Below the pieces are notes generated by a model that saw only the letters and a program-made list of their open reading frames with translations, did no database searches and was not told the DNA's origin. The position numbers were made by a program, and so were the translations under genes. Positions 27,038 to 35,971 of a stretch of 64,000 nt of DNA are shown here, in pieces (position 1 is the first letter of the stretch; every line of letters begins with the position of its first letter). Location: the NCBI RefSeq assembly GCF_000718515.1, contig NZ_JNZS01000012.1:186001-250000 (forward strand), written 5' to 3'. The stretch comes from Micromonospora parva. Lineage in GTDB: Bacteria; Actinomycetota; Actinomycetes; Mycobacteriales; Micromonosporaceae.

Positions 27038-28588
27038 ATGAGACGACGAGTCGCGTTGCGACGTCGGGCGGTGCTGGCCACCGCGGCCGTGCTGGTAGCG
27101 GTCGGGGTGACAGTGCCGACCCCGCAGGCCTCGGCGGCGGTCGGCAACGCCACCGGCTACGCCACCCAGAACGGCGGGACCACCGGCGGCGCGGGCGGGC
27201 AGACGGTGCGGGCCACCACCGGGACGGCGATCCACGCGGCGCTGTGCGGTCGGCCCAGCAGCAGCACCCCGATCACCATTGAGGTCAGCGGGACCATCAA
27301 CCACGGCAACACCAGCAAGGTGTCGGGGTCGAGCTGCAACACCGCGGCGGGCGTGATCGAGCTCAAGCAGATCAGCAACGTCACCATCATCGGGGTCGGC
27401 AGCGCCGTCTTCGACCAGCTCGGCATCCACATCCGGGACTCCAGCAACATCATCATCCAGAACGTGACAGTGCGGAACGTCAAGAAGTCGGGCTCGCCCA
27501 CCTCGAACGGTGGGGACGCGATCGGCATGGAGAGCACGGTCCGCAACGTCTGGGTCGACCACGTCACCCTGGAAGCCTCGGGTGGGGAGTCCGAAGGGTA
27601 CGACGGCCTCTTCGACATGAAGGACAACACCCAGTACGTGACGCTGTCCTACAGCATCCTGCGCAACTCTGGTCGCGGCGGCCTCGTCGGGTCCAGTGAG
27701 AGCGACCTGTCGAACGGCTACATCACGTACCACCACAACCTCTACGAGAACATCGACTCCCGGACGCCTCTGCTGCGCGGCGGTGTGGCCCACATCTACA
27801 ACAACCACTACGTGAGCCTGCACGAGTCCGGCATCAACTCGCGGGCCGGCGCCAGGGCCAAGGTGGAGAACAACTACTTCCGCGACTCCAAGGACGTCCT
27901 GGGCACCTTCTACACCAACGAGCGCGGCTACTGGCAGGTCGGCGGCAACATCTTCGACAACGTGACCTGGTCCAGCGCGGGCAGCGAGAACTACCCCGCC
28001 GGCCCCAACCCGACCTCCACCACCACGGTCAGCATCCCTTACCCGTACAGCCTCGACGGCGCGAGCTGCGTACCGGAGATCGTCCGTCAGACGGTCGGCG
28101 CCAACACGGGCCTGAAGGTGTCGAACGGCAGTTGCTCGCCGCAGACCCCGCCGCCCACCACCCCGCCACCCACCACGCCACCGCCCACCACGCCACCGCC
28201 GACCACGCCGCCGCCCTCCGGTGGGACCAACCTCAGCCTCGGCGCCGGCGCCGACGGCTCCAGCAAGGCCAGCGGGACCAGCTACGGCAACGTCCGCGAC
28301 GGCGATGTGAGCACCTACTGGTCGCCGGCCGGGTCGACCGGCACGATCTCGATCAAGTGGGGCTCGGCGACCCGGGTGTCCCGAGTGGTGATCCGCGAAC
28401 CGTCCGGCACCCAGGGCTCCATCGGGTCCTGGCAGCTGATCAACAACGACAACGGCGCCGTCCTGGCCGCCGGCAGCGGGGCCGGAACGATCACCTTCTC
28501 CGCGACCTCGTTGAGCAAGATCAACTTCAAGATCAACAGCTCCGGCGGTACGCCACGAGTCGGTGAGTTCGAGACGTACGCCAGCTAG
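27038..28588 (+). CDS. Secreted pectate lyase (PL1) with Pro/Thr linker and C-terminal carbohydrate-binding domain
   Basis: This 516-aa protein starts at ATG 27038 after GAAGGTGAG. The signal peptide ends PQASAA. Residues about 35-365 are a PL1 beta-helix. Motifs include NVTIIGVGSAVFDQLGIHI, the Ca-binding region NGGDAIGMESTVRNVWVDHV and the catalytic-Arg region ENIDSRTPLLRGGVAHIYNN. A linker of repeated TPPPT (residues about 368-394) leads to a domain of about 120 aa resembling discoidin/F5-8-type CBMs (GDVSTYWSPAG, RVSRVVIREPSGT). It cleaves polygalacturonate by beta-elimination outside the cell. Confidence 0.92.
   Translation: MRRRVALRRRAVLATAAVLVAVGVTVPTPQASAAVGNATGYATQNGGTTGGAGGQTVRATTGTAIHAALCGRPSSSTPITIEVSGTINHGNTSKVSGSSCNTAAGVIELKQISNVTIIGVGSAVFDQLGIHIRDSSNIIIQNVTVRNVKKSGSPTSNGGDAIGMESTVRNVWVDHVTLEASGGESEGYDGLFDMKDNTQYVTLSYSILRNSGRGGLVGSSESDLSNGYITYHHNLYENIDSRTPLLRGGVAHIYNNHYVSLHESGINSRAGARAKVENNYFRDSKDVLGTFYTNERGYWQVGGNIFDNVTWSSAGSENYPAGPNPTSTTTVSIPYPYSLDGASCVPEIVRQTVGANTGLKVSNGSCSPQTPPPTTPPPTTPPPTTPPPTTPPPSGGTNLSLGAGADGSSKASGTSYGNVRDGDVSTYWSPAGSTGTISIKWGSATRVSRVVIREPSGTQGSIGSWQLINNDNGAVLAAGSGAGTITFSATSLSKINFKINSSGGTPRVGEFETYAS
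28141..28221 (+). repeat. Short tandem repeat coding the Pro/Thr linker
   Basis: About five imperfect copies of a 15-bp CCGCCNACCACNCC-type unit encode repeated TPPPT. This is a flexible interdomain linker inside the pectate lyase, not an intergenic repeat. Confidence 0.8.
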
Positions 28589-28603
28589 GGCCGATGCGGT
28601 TCT

Positions 28604-28651
28604 CAGCGGTATACCTCAGGGGCATGTTCATGCCCCTGAGGTATACCGCTG
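28604..28651. terminator. Perfect 23-bp-arm hairpin between convergent genes
   Basis: Bases 28604-28626 and 28629-28651 are perfect reverse complements around TT. The arm includes GGTATACC and CTCAGGGGCATG. It is less GC-rich than its surroundings, has no U-tract, and lies between the pectate lyase and the convergent radical SAM gene. It may be a bidirectional terminator, a dispersed palindromic element or a protein-binding site. Confidence 0.6.
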
Positions 28652-28690
28652 TTCGGCAGTTCCGCACGGCTGGTCAGCCGAGCGCGGCCG

Positions 28691-30001
28691 TCACGAATCA
28701 GTCGACGGCAGGGTGTCCATGAAGGAGCTGACCGAGAAGACCGCTCGCCCCGGCCCGGCCGGACCGTAACCGGGCGGGCTGGAAAGACCGTGCGCCTCCA
28801 TCGTCGCCCGGTAGACCTCCAGTAGGCGGACGTGGTATTCGAGCGGCGCGCCCTGCGGGTTCGTCCGCCCGAGCGGGGTGGTGGGCTCCGGGCACCAGGT
28901 GGTGAACCGGGGCGTGATCCCCCGGGACATGAAGTAGTCGAGCCCCTCAGCGGTGGAGGCGATCGCCTCGTCGACGCTGGTGAAGCCGTGCGGGGCGGCC
29001 ATCTCGACGCCCGCCACGAAGTTCGGGATCACGTTGCGCGGGCCGAACACCTCGGCGGAGTCGAGGATGCGCCGGTGCCACTCCTCCCGACCGACGTAGC
29101 GCTCCTTACCCGGGCAGTACAACTCGAACAACCGCTTGTCCCACACCTCGTAGTTGGGGTGGTAGATGCGGATCCCGTAGTCGTGGAACCGCTGCACATC
29201 GGCTCGGGGCAGCGCCTGGGCCACCACCTTGCCGATCCAGCGGCCCGGGAAACGCTCCTCGATCGCCTGCGCGTACCGGCCGTAGAAGTCGGCCTCGGCC
29301 AGCCCGTTGACCTGCGAGGTGATGCTGCCGCCGGTCAGCGTGTACGCCTGCGACGCGCGGTCGGTGTCGTGCCGGTTGATGATCTCCAGGGCCTCAAGGA
29401 CCTCGTCCACGGGCTTGACCCCGGTGTAGGGGCGGCCGGCCTGCTTGTGCTGCCGCCAGTTGTGGTTGATGTCGCAGTACTGGCACTCCTCCTTGGCGCC
29501 GAAGTACTGGCAGACCCGGAACGCGGTGAGGTAGATGAGATAGCCCCACTGGATCGTCGGGGCGACCTCCATCACCGACTTGCCGTTGGCGAGGGTGTGG
29601 CGGTAGTACGCCGGCATCGGGGGCAGCCCGACATCGGCGATCGGCCGCCCGTCCAGGAACAGGCGCAGTCGACCGTCGCCGTCGGTGGCGACCCGGTACG
29701 GCGAACTGGGGTTGGTGCGGACCGAGACGACGGTCCGGCGTAGCTCGTACGGACCCCCGGTGAGCACGATCTCCTCCGGCGGTCGGCGCAGCGCGGCGGT
29801 CCCCAGCTCCGGCAGCGTCCGGTGGTCGAAGGAGAAGATGAAGTACGACTTCGGCTTGACGTCGCCGTGTTCGTTGTCGGTCAGTGCCGCGTCGTCGAAG
29901 GCGAGCCCGCCCCGCAGCAGGTCCTCCTTGAGGACCGCCTCCCGCGGCACGTGTGGGAAACGGCTCATCAACTCTTCGACGAGGTCGGTGCGCGACGTCA
30001 T
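28691..30001 (-). CDS. Radical SAM protein of unknown substrate, downstream of sodN
   Basis: This 436-aa cytoplasmic protein starts at ATG 30001 with GGGAGGAA upstream. The cluster region reads VCQYFGAKEECQYCDINHNW, a Cys-x8-Cys-x2-Cys spacing instead of the textbook CX3CX2C. A TLTGGSITSQ segment fits the SAM-binding GGE-like motif, and the C-terminal third contains TTWCPEPTTPLGRTNP, common in the wider family. The gene lies 61 bp downstream of nickel superoxide dismutase on the same strand, so co-transcription is likely. The reaction is unknown. A link to NiSOD maturation or oxidative stress is only inferred. Confidence 0.82.
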   Translation of the reverse strand: MTSRTDLVEELMSRFPHVPREAVLKEDLLRGGLAFDDAALTDNEHGDVKPKSYFIFSFDHRTLPELGTAALRRPPEEIVLTGGPYELRRTVVSVRTNPSSPYRVATDGDGRLRLFLDGRPIADVGLPPMPAYYRHTLANGKSVMEVAPTIQWGYLIYLTAFRVCQYFGAKEECQYCDINHNWRQHKQAGRPYTGVKPVDEVLEALEIINRHDTDRASQAYTLTGGSITSQVNGLAEADFYGRYAQAIEERFPGRWIGKVVAQALPRADVQRFHDYGIRIYHPNYEVWDKRLFELYCPGKERYVGREEWHRRILDSAEVFGPRNVIPNFVAGVEMAAPHGFTSVDEAIASTAEGLDYFMSRGITPRFTTWCPEPTTPLGRTNPQGAPLEYHVRLLEVYRATMEAHGLSSPPGYGPAGPGRAVFSVSSFMDTLPSTDS

Positions 30002-30062
30002 GCGGTTCCTCCCGAACGTGGTACCCCGAACCGGGTGGCCTGCGCCACCCGGTACCGGCTGC

Positions 30063-30467
30063 TCAGCTCTGCTTGGTCTCCCAGAAGATCTTCGAGATCT
30101 CCTCGATCTTCCCGAGGAGCTGCTCGGCGACCGCCGGGTCCGCGGCGCCCTTCGCGCCGCCGGCACCCGCCAGCTTCGTCGCCTCGTTGAACAGGCCGTG
30201 CAGCTGGGGGTACTTCTCGAAGTGCGGCGCCTTGAAGTAGTCGGTCCAGAGGACCCAGAGGTGGTGCTTGACCAGCTCGGCTCGCTGCTCCTTGATGAGC
30301 AGGGAGCGGGTGCGAAACTCCGGGTCGTCGCTGGCCTGGTACTTCTCGGAGATCGCCTTGATCGACTCGGCCTCGATGCGGGCCTGGGCCGGGTCGTAGA
30401 CGCCGCACGGCAGGTCGCAGTGGGCGCTCGCGACGGTACGCGGGCGGAGCGGGCGGGGCAGGTGCAT
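30063..30467 (-). CDS. sodN: Nickel-containing superoxide dismutase precursor
   Basis: This 134-aa protein has the defining nickel hook HCDLPCG directly after a 15-residue leader ending in ASA. Proteolysis is expected to expose His as residue 1 of the mature enzyme, so that His1, Cys2 and Cys6 bind Ni. The rest (VYDPAQARIEAESIKAISEK, HHLWVLWTDYF) is the four-helix bundle typical of the family, about 117-120 aa when mature. ATG 30467 follows GGAGGG. It disproportionates superoxide in the cytoplasm. The SodX leader peptidase usually encoded next door in Streptomyces is absent from this window. Confidence 0.97.
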   Translation of the reverse strand: MHLPRPLRPRTVASAHCDLPCGVYDPAQARIEAESIKAISEKYQASDDPEFRTRSLLIKEQRAELVKHHLWVLWTDYFKAPHFEKYPQLHGLFNEATKLAGAGGAKGAADPAVAEQLLGKIEEISKIFWETKQS

Positions 30468-30541
30468 CAGATTCCCTCCGACGGTGGCGCTCGGCTGACG
30501 GACGTCCGGACGCGACGGCCCGGACGTGATCATCTAGGGAC

Positions 30542-30570
30542 GCTAGAACCTCAACCCCACTTCATGTCAA
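30542..30570 (-). promoter_or_regulatory. sodN promoter
   Basis: On the minus strand TTGACA (30570-30565) and TCTAGC (30547-30542) are separated by 17 bp. The expected start lies near 30535, giving a leader of about 68 nt. Confidence 0.6.
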
Positions 30571-30573
30571 GTG

Positions 30574-31380
30574 TCATGCTGGTCCGGGGCGCTGCCTCCG
30601 GACGAGTGTCAGCAGGGCGGCGTGTGTCCGCTCGTCAGCGGCCACCACGAGACCGTTCCCACCGGTGTGCAGCGGTTCGCCGTCGAGCCCGGTGACCACG
30701 CAACCGGCCGCCTGGCAGAGCGCGATTCCGGCCGCGAAGTGCACGCTGCGGCTCAGGTCGTGGCGGTCCGTCAGGTAGGCGGCGCGGCGACCGGCGGCGA
30801 CCCACGCAACGGCCAGGCTGGTGGAGACCACCCGGGGGTGGAACTGCTCGATGAAGTCCTCGTCGGCGAGCATCCGGGCGGCCAGGAAGACGTCCCGGCT
30901 GGGGAACGGCGGGTCGAGGTTGACGTCGACCAGCCTCGACTCGGCCGACGGCACGAGCCGCTCGTCGGTGCCCGCGAGGCGGACGTACGCGGCACCGCCG
31001 TCGGTCCAGAACACCTCACCGCTGAACGGGTCCGCCGACGCGGCCACGGCGCAGCCCGTCCCGGTGAGCAGCGCGACGTTGACCGACACGAGCGTGGTGC
31101 GGGCGGCGTAGTTCACCGTGCCGCAGAGCGGATCGACAAGCCAGGTGCGGCCGTTGTCGCCGGTGCCCGTGCGCCCGCTCTCCTCGCCCACCACGAGGTC
31201 GTCGGGGCGCGCCCCGCGCAGGACGCCGAGGATGGCCTCCTCCGCCTTGATGTCGACGGTGGTGGCGAAGTCGTTTCCGATCTTCATGAAGCGGGTCAGC
31301 GGCGACCCGAATCGCGCGCGGACGACTGCCGCGCCGGCCTCCGCCGCCGCGATGGCCACGGCCTGGTCGGTGATCGACAC
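30574..31380 (-). CDS. Inositol-monophosphatase-family protein with substituted metal ligands
   Basis: This 268-aa protein has the IMPase/HisN-type fold. VVGEESG provides the usual metal-binding Glu pair region. The canonical DP(I/L)DGT motif is WLVDPLCGTVNYA, with Cys replacing the second Asp, and the canonical WD-x-AAG near the C-terminus is SVHFAAG, with His replacing the Asp. Both replaced Asp residues bind catalytic Mg in characterised members, so activity may be altered or lost. GTG 31380 begins 3 bp after the upstream stop, so the gene is coupled to 31384-31977. The substrate is unknown. Confidence 0.8.
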   Translation of the reverse strand: MSITDQAVAIAAAEAGAAVVRARFGSPLTRFMKIGNDFATTVDIKAEEAILGVLRGARPDDLVVGEESGRTGTGDNGRTWLVDPLCGTVNYAARTTLVSVNVALLTGTGCAVAASADPFSGEVFWTDGGAAYVRLAGTDERLVPSAESRLVDVNLDPPFPSRDVFLAARMLADEDFIEQFHPRVVSTSLAVAWVAAGRRAAYLTDRHDLSRSVHFAAGIALCQAAGCVVTGLDGEPLHTGGNGLVVAADERTHAALLTLVRRQRPGPA

Positions 31381-31383
31381 GTG

Positions 31384-31977
31384 TCACTCCGGCAGTTCGG
31401 TGATCGCGAACCGACTGACCACCGCGATCATGATCATCGGGGCGTCGCCGTCGCACTGGTTGACCGAGACCGCGACCCACCGGCCCTCGGCCGCCGTCGG
31501 CCCCCACACGGTGAGGTCGCCGTAGCAGTCCATGTCGCTCAGGGACTGGAACAGCGCCGGCATCGGTGCGCCGGCCTGCTTGCGGAACAGCGGTACGTGC
31601 ATGGACACCCTGCGGTGCGGGCCCCAACGGCGGTCAAGTTCACCGACGACAAGGGTCAGGTTCGCCGTGGCGACCTCCTCGGCCTCGTTCCACTCGACGC
31701 CGTACACACCGACGAGGTCGTCGCTCTCCCAGAGCGGAATGATCTGGAAGCCCGCCCCCCGGGTGCCGGTCCACTCACCGGTGGCCGGGTCGCCCTCGCT
31801 GACCGGCGCGCCGTCCGGGGGCAGCTCGGCGGCGAGCAACGACTCGACGTGGGAGACCGCCCGAGCGGTGTCGAACGCCTCACCCGCTCGGGCCGTCACC
31901 GGGCTGCTCGTGTCGCCGCTGACGGTCCGCGCCACATCGTCCGCACTGTGTCTCCCTCGGTCGCCGGCCCCGATCAT
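31384..31977 (-). CDS. Conserved hypothetical protein
   Basis: This 197-aa protein has no signal peptide or TM helix. It has a polar N-terminal 40 residues and then an alpha/beta core containing TGTRGAGFQIIPLWESDDLV, VGVYGVEWNEAEEV and FQSLSDMDCYGDLTVWGP. I do not recognise the family. It ends 3 bp before the IMPase-like gene and probably shares its transcript. An alternative start further in, before the conserved core, is possible. Confidence 0.6.
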   Translation of the reverse strand: MIGAGDRGRHSADDVARTVSGDTSSPVTARAGEAFDTARAVSHVESLLAAELPPDGAPVSEGDPATGEWTGTRGAGFQIIPLWESDDLVGVYGVEWNEAEEVATANLTLVVGELDRRWGPHRRVSMHVPLFRKQAGAPMPALFQSLSDMDCYGDLTVWGPTAAEGRWVAVSVNQCDGDAPMIMIAVVSRFAITELPE

Positions 31978-32037
31978 CGCTCACCTCTGGCCGCTCGGCC
32001 ACTGTGGTCGCCCCGATCCAGGCGGTTACCGGGACGA

Positions 32038-32484
32038 TCAGGAAACCGCTGCCCGCACCAGCTCGGTGATCTTCTTCTCCACGGCGGGGCTCCACTTCTG
32101 CAGCGCGTACGACGCCGGCCACATGTCGCCGTCGTCGAGGTTGGCGGTGTCCTGGAAGCCCAGCGTCGAGTACCGGTAGTTGAACTTCCCGGAGTCCTGG
32201 AAGAAGACCACGATCTTGCCGTCCGCGTTCGCGTAGGCGGGCATCCCGTACCAGGTCTTGGGCGTCAGGTCCGGGGCGGCGGCGGTCACCGTCACGTGCA
32301 CGCGCTCGGCGAGCGCCCGATCCTCCGGCTCCATCTGCGCGATCCGGTCGAGGACCGCCTGGAGCCCGTCGGCCTTCTTGGCACCCTTCTTGCCCTCGGC
32401 GCGCAGCTCGGCGGCGCGCTCCTTCATCGCGGCGCGCTCCTCGGCGGTGAAGCCGTCGGACTCGGTGGTGGTCTTCGTGGACAT
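32038..32484 (-). CDS. DUF1801 / YdhG-like protein
   Basis: This 148-aa protein starts at ATG 32484 (GAGAGGGAG upstream). The first 65 residues are charged and helical (KERAAELRAEGKKGAKKADG). The rest is the DUF1801 core with TPKTWYGMPAYANADGKIVVFF and SGKFNYRYSTLGF. Members are small cytoplasmic proteins sometimes called iron chaperones; the biochemical role is poorly defined. Confidence 0.8.
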   Translation of the reverse strand: MSTKTTTESDGFTAEERAAMKERAAELRAEGKKGAKKADGLQAVLDRIAQMEPEDRALAERVHVTVTAAAPDLTPKTWYGMPAYANADGKIVVFFQDSGKFNYRYSTLGFQDTANLDDGDMWPASYALQKWSPAVEKKITELVRAAVS

Positions 32485-32686
32485 GGGCGGTCTCCCTCTC
32501 GTCGTCCGGCTCGGCGTGCCGCCGGCCGTTCTGGGAAAAGGCTAGGCCGGACGTCGGCCCCGGGGCTTCTCGATTCCTGATCGGTACGAAGCGCCGCCGA
32601 CTGCCCGAATCGTCACGTTTGCTGGTCTAACGGATTGCTGGCTAGGTTGACGGACTCGTCGGGACAGTTCCATGGGGGGACCAGGC

Positions 32687-33460
32687 ATGAGCACCACCGC
32701 CGACCGGTTGGCGACGGCGTACTCCGACGCCATCGAGACACTCTGCCGGGTGACACCGAAGGGCTGGTACGCCGAACGCGGCACCGCTCGTGCGGGAGTC
32801 ACCCGCACCGGCATCGCGTCGCTCAACGGGGTTTTCGACCTGACCACGGACCCGGACCTCGGCTCGCTCGACGAGTTGGCAACCGAGGTCCGCGCGCAGG
32901 TCCGGCACTGGTCGATCATCGTCCGGGGTGAGCCCAGCGCCGGGATCGCCGAGCTCGCGGCCCGGCATGGGCTCACCGAACGCGGCGCCCTCCCGCTGTT
33001 GGCCTGCGCCACCGACGACATCGTGTTCCGGACCGGCTCGACCCAGCAGACCCTGGTACGCCCTGTCGGCGCCGCCGAGAGCGACACGTACACCGCTGCT
33101 TTCGCCGAGAGCTTCGAGGTGCCCGTCGGTGTCTTCGGCTCGCTGATGGGCGGCGCGGTGCTCGACACCGACGGCGTGACCGGCTATCTGGCCGAGGAGT
33201 CCGGCCGTCCCGTCGGCACCGCCCTCGGCATGCGGGCCGCCGGCGTGGTCGGTGTGTTCAACATCGGCGTCGTACCGTCCGCCCGGGGTCGTGGCCTCGG
33301 CCGGGCGCTCACCGAAGCGGTGCTGCGCGACGGCATCGCGGCCGGCGCGGACATCGCCTACCTGCACAGCAGCCCGATGGGCCGGCCGCTCTACGAGTCG
33401 ATGGGCTTCGCGCTCGTGCAGAACTGGACCATGTTGACGGCGCGACCGAGCGAAGCGTGA
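32687..33460 (+). CDS. GNAT-family N-acetyltransferase
   Basis: This 257-aa protein has an N-terminal region of unknown role and a C-terminal GNAT domain. The acetyl-CoA loop is VVPSARGRGLGRALTEAVL, followed by the usual beta-bulge region AYLHSSPMGRPLYESMGF. ATG 32687 with GGGGGA at 32674 is preferred to ATG 32672. The stop overlaps the next reading frame, so the gene is likely co-expressed with the TPR gene. The acceptor is unknown. Confidence 0.87.
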   Translation: MSTTADRLATAYSDAIETLCRVTPKGWYAERGTARAGVTRTGIASLNGVFDLTTDPDLGSLDELATEVRAQVRHWSIIVRGEPSAGIAELAARHGLTERGALPLLACATDDIVFRTGSTQQTLVRPVGAAESDTYTAAFAESFEVPVGVFGSLMGGAVLDTDGVTGYLAEESGRPVGTALGMRAAGVVGVFNIGVVPSARGRGLGRALTEAVLRDGIAAGADIAYLHSSPMGRPLYESMGFALVQNWTMLTARPSEA

Positions 33461-33474
33461 CGGGGGAGAAGGCC

Positions 33475-34194
33475 ATGAGCTTCAGTGAGAACGTGCGTTC
33501 GGCCTTCCGGCGGGGCGAGACCGACGCCGTGGTGCGGATGAGCGAGGCCGAGATCGAGCGGGCGCGGGCGGCCGGCGACCCGGCGGGTGAGGTGGAGGCC
33601 CGCTACAGCCTCGCCCGGGTCGCCATCCGCGGCGGCGACCTGGCGGGCGGGGAGGCCCGGGCGCGGGAGGCCCTGGCGGTGGCGCTGCGCTCCGGCGACC
33701 GCGCCCTCGAGGAACGGCCGAGGCACGTGCTGGCCGGCGTCGCGCGGATGTCCGGCGACCTGGTTCGGGCGCGGGAGCTGTACCGGGAGAGCATCGCGCT
33801 CAACGAGACGCTCGGCCAACCCAAGACCGTCAACTCCGAGTATCACAACCTGGCGTTCTGCGAGCTGGGGCTGGGCAACCTCGACGTGGCGCGGACGCTG
33901 TTCGCCGAGAACCGCGAGCGGGTGTTCGACAACGGCTGGGCCGACTTCGTGCCGTACGTCTGCGTCGCGGGCGCCGCGCTCGCGACCGCCGAGGGAGATC
34001 ACCTGCGGGCGGCGCGGATGATCGGCGTCGCGGATGCCGCGTTCGCGGCGCTCGGCCAGGTGCCGGACCCGGACGACGCGGCGGACCTCGCCCGGATGCG
34101 CGCCGCCGCGGTCGAAGCGCTCGGCCCGGCCGCCTTCGACGAGGAGTACGCCGTCGGCCAGCTCCTCGAACCGAGGGCGGCCTTCGCCGCGTAG
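33475..34194 (+). CDS. TPR-like helical repeat protein
   Basis: This 239-aa, mostly helical protein has degenerate tetratricopeptide repeats (EARYSLARVAIRGGDLAGGE, RHVLAGVARMSGDLVRAREL, EYHNLAFCELGLGNLDVART). No catalytic motif is visible; the sequence resembles the C-terminal TPR part of large regulators. ATG 33475 follows GGGGGAGAAGG. It is coupled to the GNAT gene and convergent with the reductase at 34200. Confidence 0.75.
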   Translation: MSFSENVRSAFRRGETDAVVRMSEAEIERARAAGDPAGEVEARYSLARVAIRGGDLAGGEARAREALAVALRSGDRALEERPRHVLAGVARMSGDLVRARELYRESIALNETLGQPKTVNSEYHNLAFCELGLGNLDVARTLFAENRERVFDNGWADFVPYVCVAGAALATAEGDHLRAARMIGVADAAFAALGQVPDPDDAADLARMRAAAVEALGPAAFDEEYAVGQLLEPRAAFAA

Positions 34195-34199
34195 CCGCG

Positions 34200-34916
34200 C
34201 TAGGCGGCCCCGGGTGAGGTCGAGGCTCGGGCGGCGGTGACGATCCGTCCCCGCTCCGACTCCGGGAAGCGGTCGAGCATCGCGCGGACCTCGTCGGCGC
34301 TCACGTTGGCGCCGAACAACTCGCTGCCCGGTTCGAGTCGTACCCCCTCGGCCAGCGGGCCGGCGACGACCGGATCGAAGCCGAGCGCGTCCACCAGTGT
34401 CGACACCTCGGCGACGTCGGCGCTGTCGTCGCCGGCGATCGCGATGGCCTTGCGCCCGGCCACCCCGGCCGGTCGGGCCTCGTCCTCCAGGTCGTGATAA
34501 CCCATATGGTTGAACGCCTTCACCACCCGGGAGCCGGACAGGAACGCCTGGACGATCTCGCTCGACGAGGTACGCGGGTCGGTGAGGTCGTCGCGGATGC
34601 CGTCGATCTCCCACCAGTAGTTCATGGCGTCGACGACGAGCTTGCCACGCAACGCCTCGGCGGGGATGCTGCGGTGCTTGCCCAGGGGTAGGGCGAGGAC
34701 GACGATGTCGGCGTCGGTCGCCGCGTCCAGCGCGGTGGTGGCCTCGGCCCCCGGGGCGAGCACCTCGACGGTGAGGGCGATCTTCGCCGGGTCGCCGGAG
34801 CCGGCTACCCGTACCCGGTAGCCGGCGGCGACGGCGAGCCGGGCGAGCACGGTGCCCACCTTGCCGGCACCGAGGATGCCGAGGGTGGCAGGCCGGCTTC
34901 GGTCGTTGTCGGTCAT
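34200..34916 (-). CDS. NADP-binding F420-oxidoreductase-like (Fno-type) protein
   Basis: This 238-aa Rossmann protein begins with [18 protein letters not shown], followed by [14 protein letters not shown] and [12 protein letters not shown]. It belongs to the NADP oxidoreductase, coenzyme F420-dependent family. ATG 34916 has GAGAGGA upstream. It could supply or consume reduced F420 or NADPH for the two flavin-type monooxygenases transcribed just upstream, 26 bp away on the same strand. Confidence 0.82.
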   Translation of the reverse strand: MTDNDRSRPATLGILGAGKVGTVLARLAVAAGYRVRVAGSGDPAKIALTVEVLAPGAEATTALDAATDADIVVLALPLGKHRSIPAEALRGKLVVDAMNYWWEIDGIRDDLTDPRTSSSEIVQAFLSGSRVVKAFNHMGYHDLEDEARPAGVAGRKAIAIAGDDSADVAEVSTLVDALGFDPVVAGPLAEGVRLEPGSELFGANVSADEVRAMLDRFPESERGRIVTAARASTSPGAA

Positions 34917-34942
34917 GTCGTCCTCTCGCGGGGAAGTGGCGG

Positions 34943-35971
34943 TCAGGCCAGCAGTTCGCGGACCATGGGGATCACCTTCGAGCCGTACAGTTCCACGGCG
35001 CGCATGCGGGCGCTCGCCGGCTGTGCTCCGGCCGAGTAGATGAGGTCGAACCGGCCGACGCCGAGGCTGCGGATCGCCCGGGCCATGCGGCGGGCCACCG
35101 TCTCCGGTGAACCGATGTAGAGGGAGCCGTTCTCCACCTCGGAGTCGAACTCCTGGCGGCGGATCGGCGGCCAACCCCGCAGTTTGCCGATCCGGTCCCG
35201 CATGATCCGGTAGTGCGGCCAGTAGATCTCCTTGGCCTCCTCGTCGGTGTCGGCGATGAAGCCGGGCGAGTGCATCCCGACCGGGTGCGCGGTGGTGCCG
35301 AGTTGCGCGGCGGCCCGGCGGTAGAGGTCGATGTAGGGCGCGAAGCGGTCGGGAGCGCCGCCGATGATGGCGAGCATGAGCGGAAGCCCGTACTGGGCGG
35401 TGCGGACGACCGACTGCGGCGAGCCGCCCACGCCGACCCAGGTGTCCAGGCGACCCGACTCGGTCTTCGGGAAGACGTCGGCGTTCTCCAGCGGGGCACG
35501 CAGGGTCCCGCTCCAGGTGACCGGTTTCTCGTCCAGCAACTTCACGAACAGGTCGATCTTCTCCTCGAACAGCGTGTCGTAGTCGCGCAGGTCGTAACCG
35601 AACAACGGGAACGACTCGGTGAACGAGCCGCGGCCGAGGATGACCTCGGCCCGGCCGTTCGACAGCGCGTCCACGGTGGCGAAGCGCTGGAACACCCGCA
35701 CCGGGTCGTCCGAACTGAGCACTGTCACGCCGGAGGCCAACCGGATCCGCGAGGTGCGGGTGGCGATGCCGGCCAGCACCGTCTCCGGTGTGGAGACGGA
35801 GTACTCCGGACGGTGGTGCTCGCCCAGGGCGATGACGTCGACCCCGAGCTGGTCGGCGAGCACCGCCTCGTCGACGACCTGCCGGATCGCCGCCGCGTGG
35901 GAGACGAGATTGCCGGCGTCGTCCTGCGGTACGTCACCGAACGTGTCAAGGCCGAACAAGAGATCAGACAT
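34943..35971 (-). CDS. LLM-class flavin- or F420-dependent oxidoreductase, copy 1
   Basis: This 342-aa luciferase-like TIM-barrel protein has [15 protein letters not shown], the substrate-loop region [33 protein letters not shown] [20 protein letters not shown] and [21 protein letters not shown] 35971 overlaps the stop of the upstream paralogue by 8 bp, so translation is coupled. The substrate is unknown. Confidence 0.88.
   Translation of the reverse strand: MSDLLFGLDTFGDVPQDDAGNLVSHAAAIRQVVDEAVLADQLGVDVIALGEHHRPEYSVSTPETVLAGIATRTSRIRLASGVTVLSSDDPVRVFQRFATVDALSNGRAEVILGRGSFTESFPLFGYDLRDYDTLFEEKIDLFVKLLDEKPVTWSGTLRAPLENADVFPKTESGRLDTWVGVGGSPQSVVRTAQYGLPLMLAIIGGAPDRFAPYIDLYRRAAAQLGTTAHPVGMHSPGFIADTDEEAKEIYWPHYRIMRDRIGKLRGWPPIRRQEFDSEVENGSLYIGSPETVARRMARAIRSLGVGRFDLIYSAGAQPASARMRAVELYGSKVIPMVRELLA

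Noticed and set aside
28141..28221. CCGCCCACCACGCC-type tandem repeat as a possible mobile or regulatory repeat
   Set aside because: It is in frame and encodes a TPPPT linker between the lyase and binding domains.
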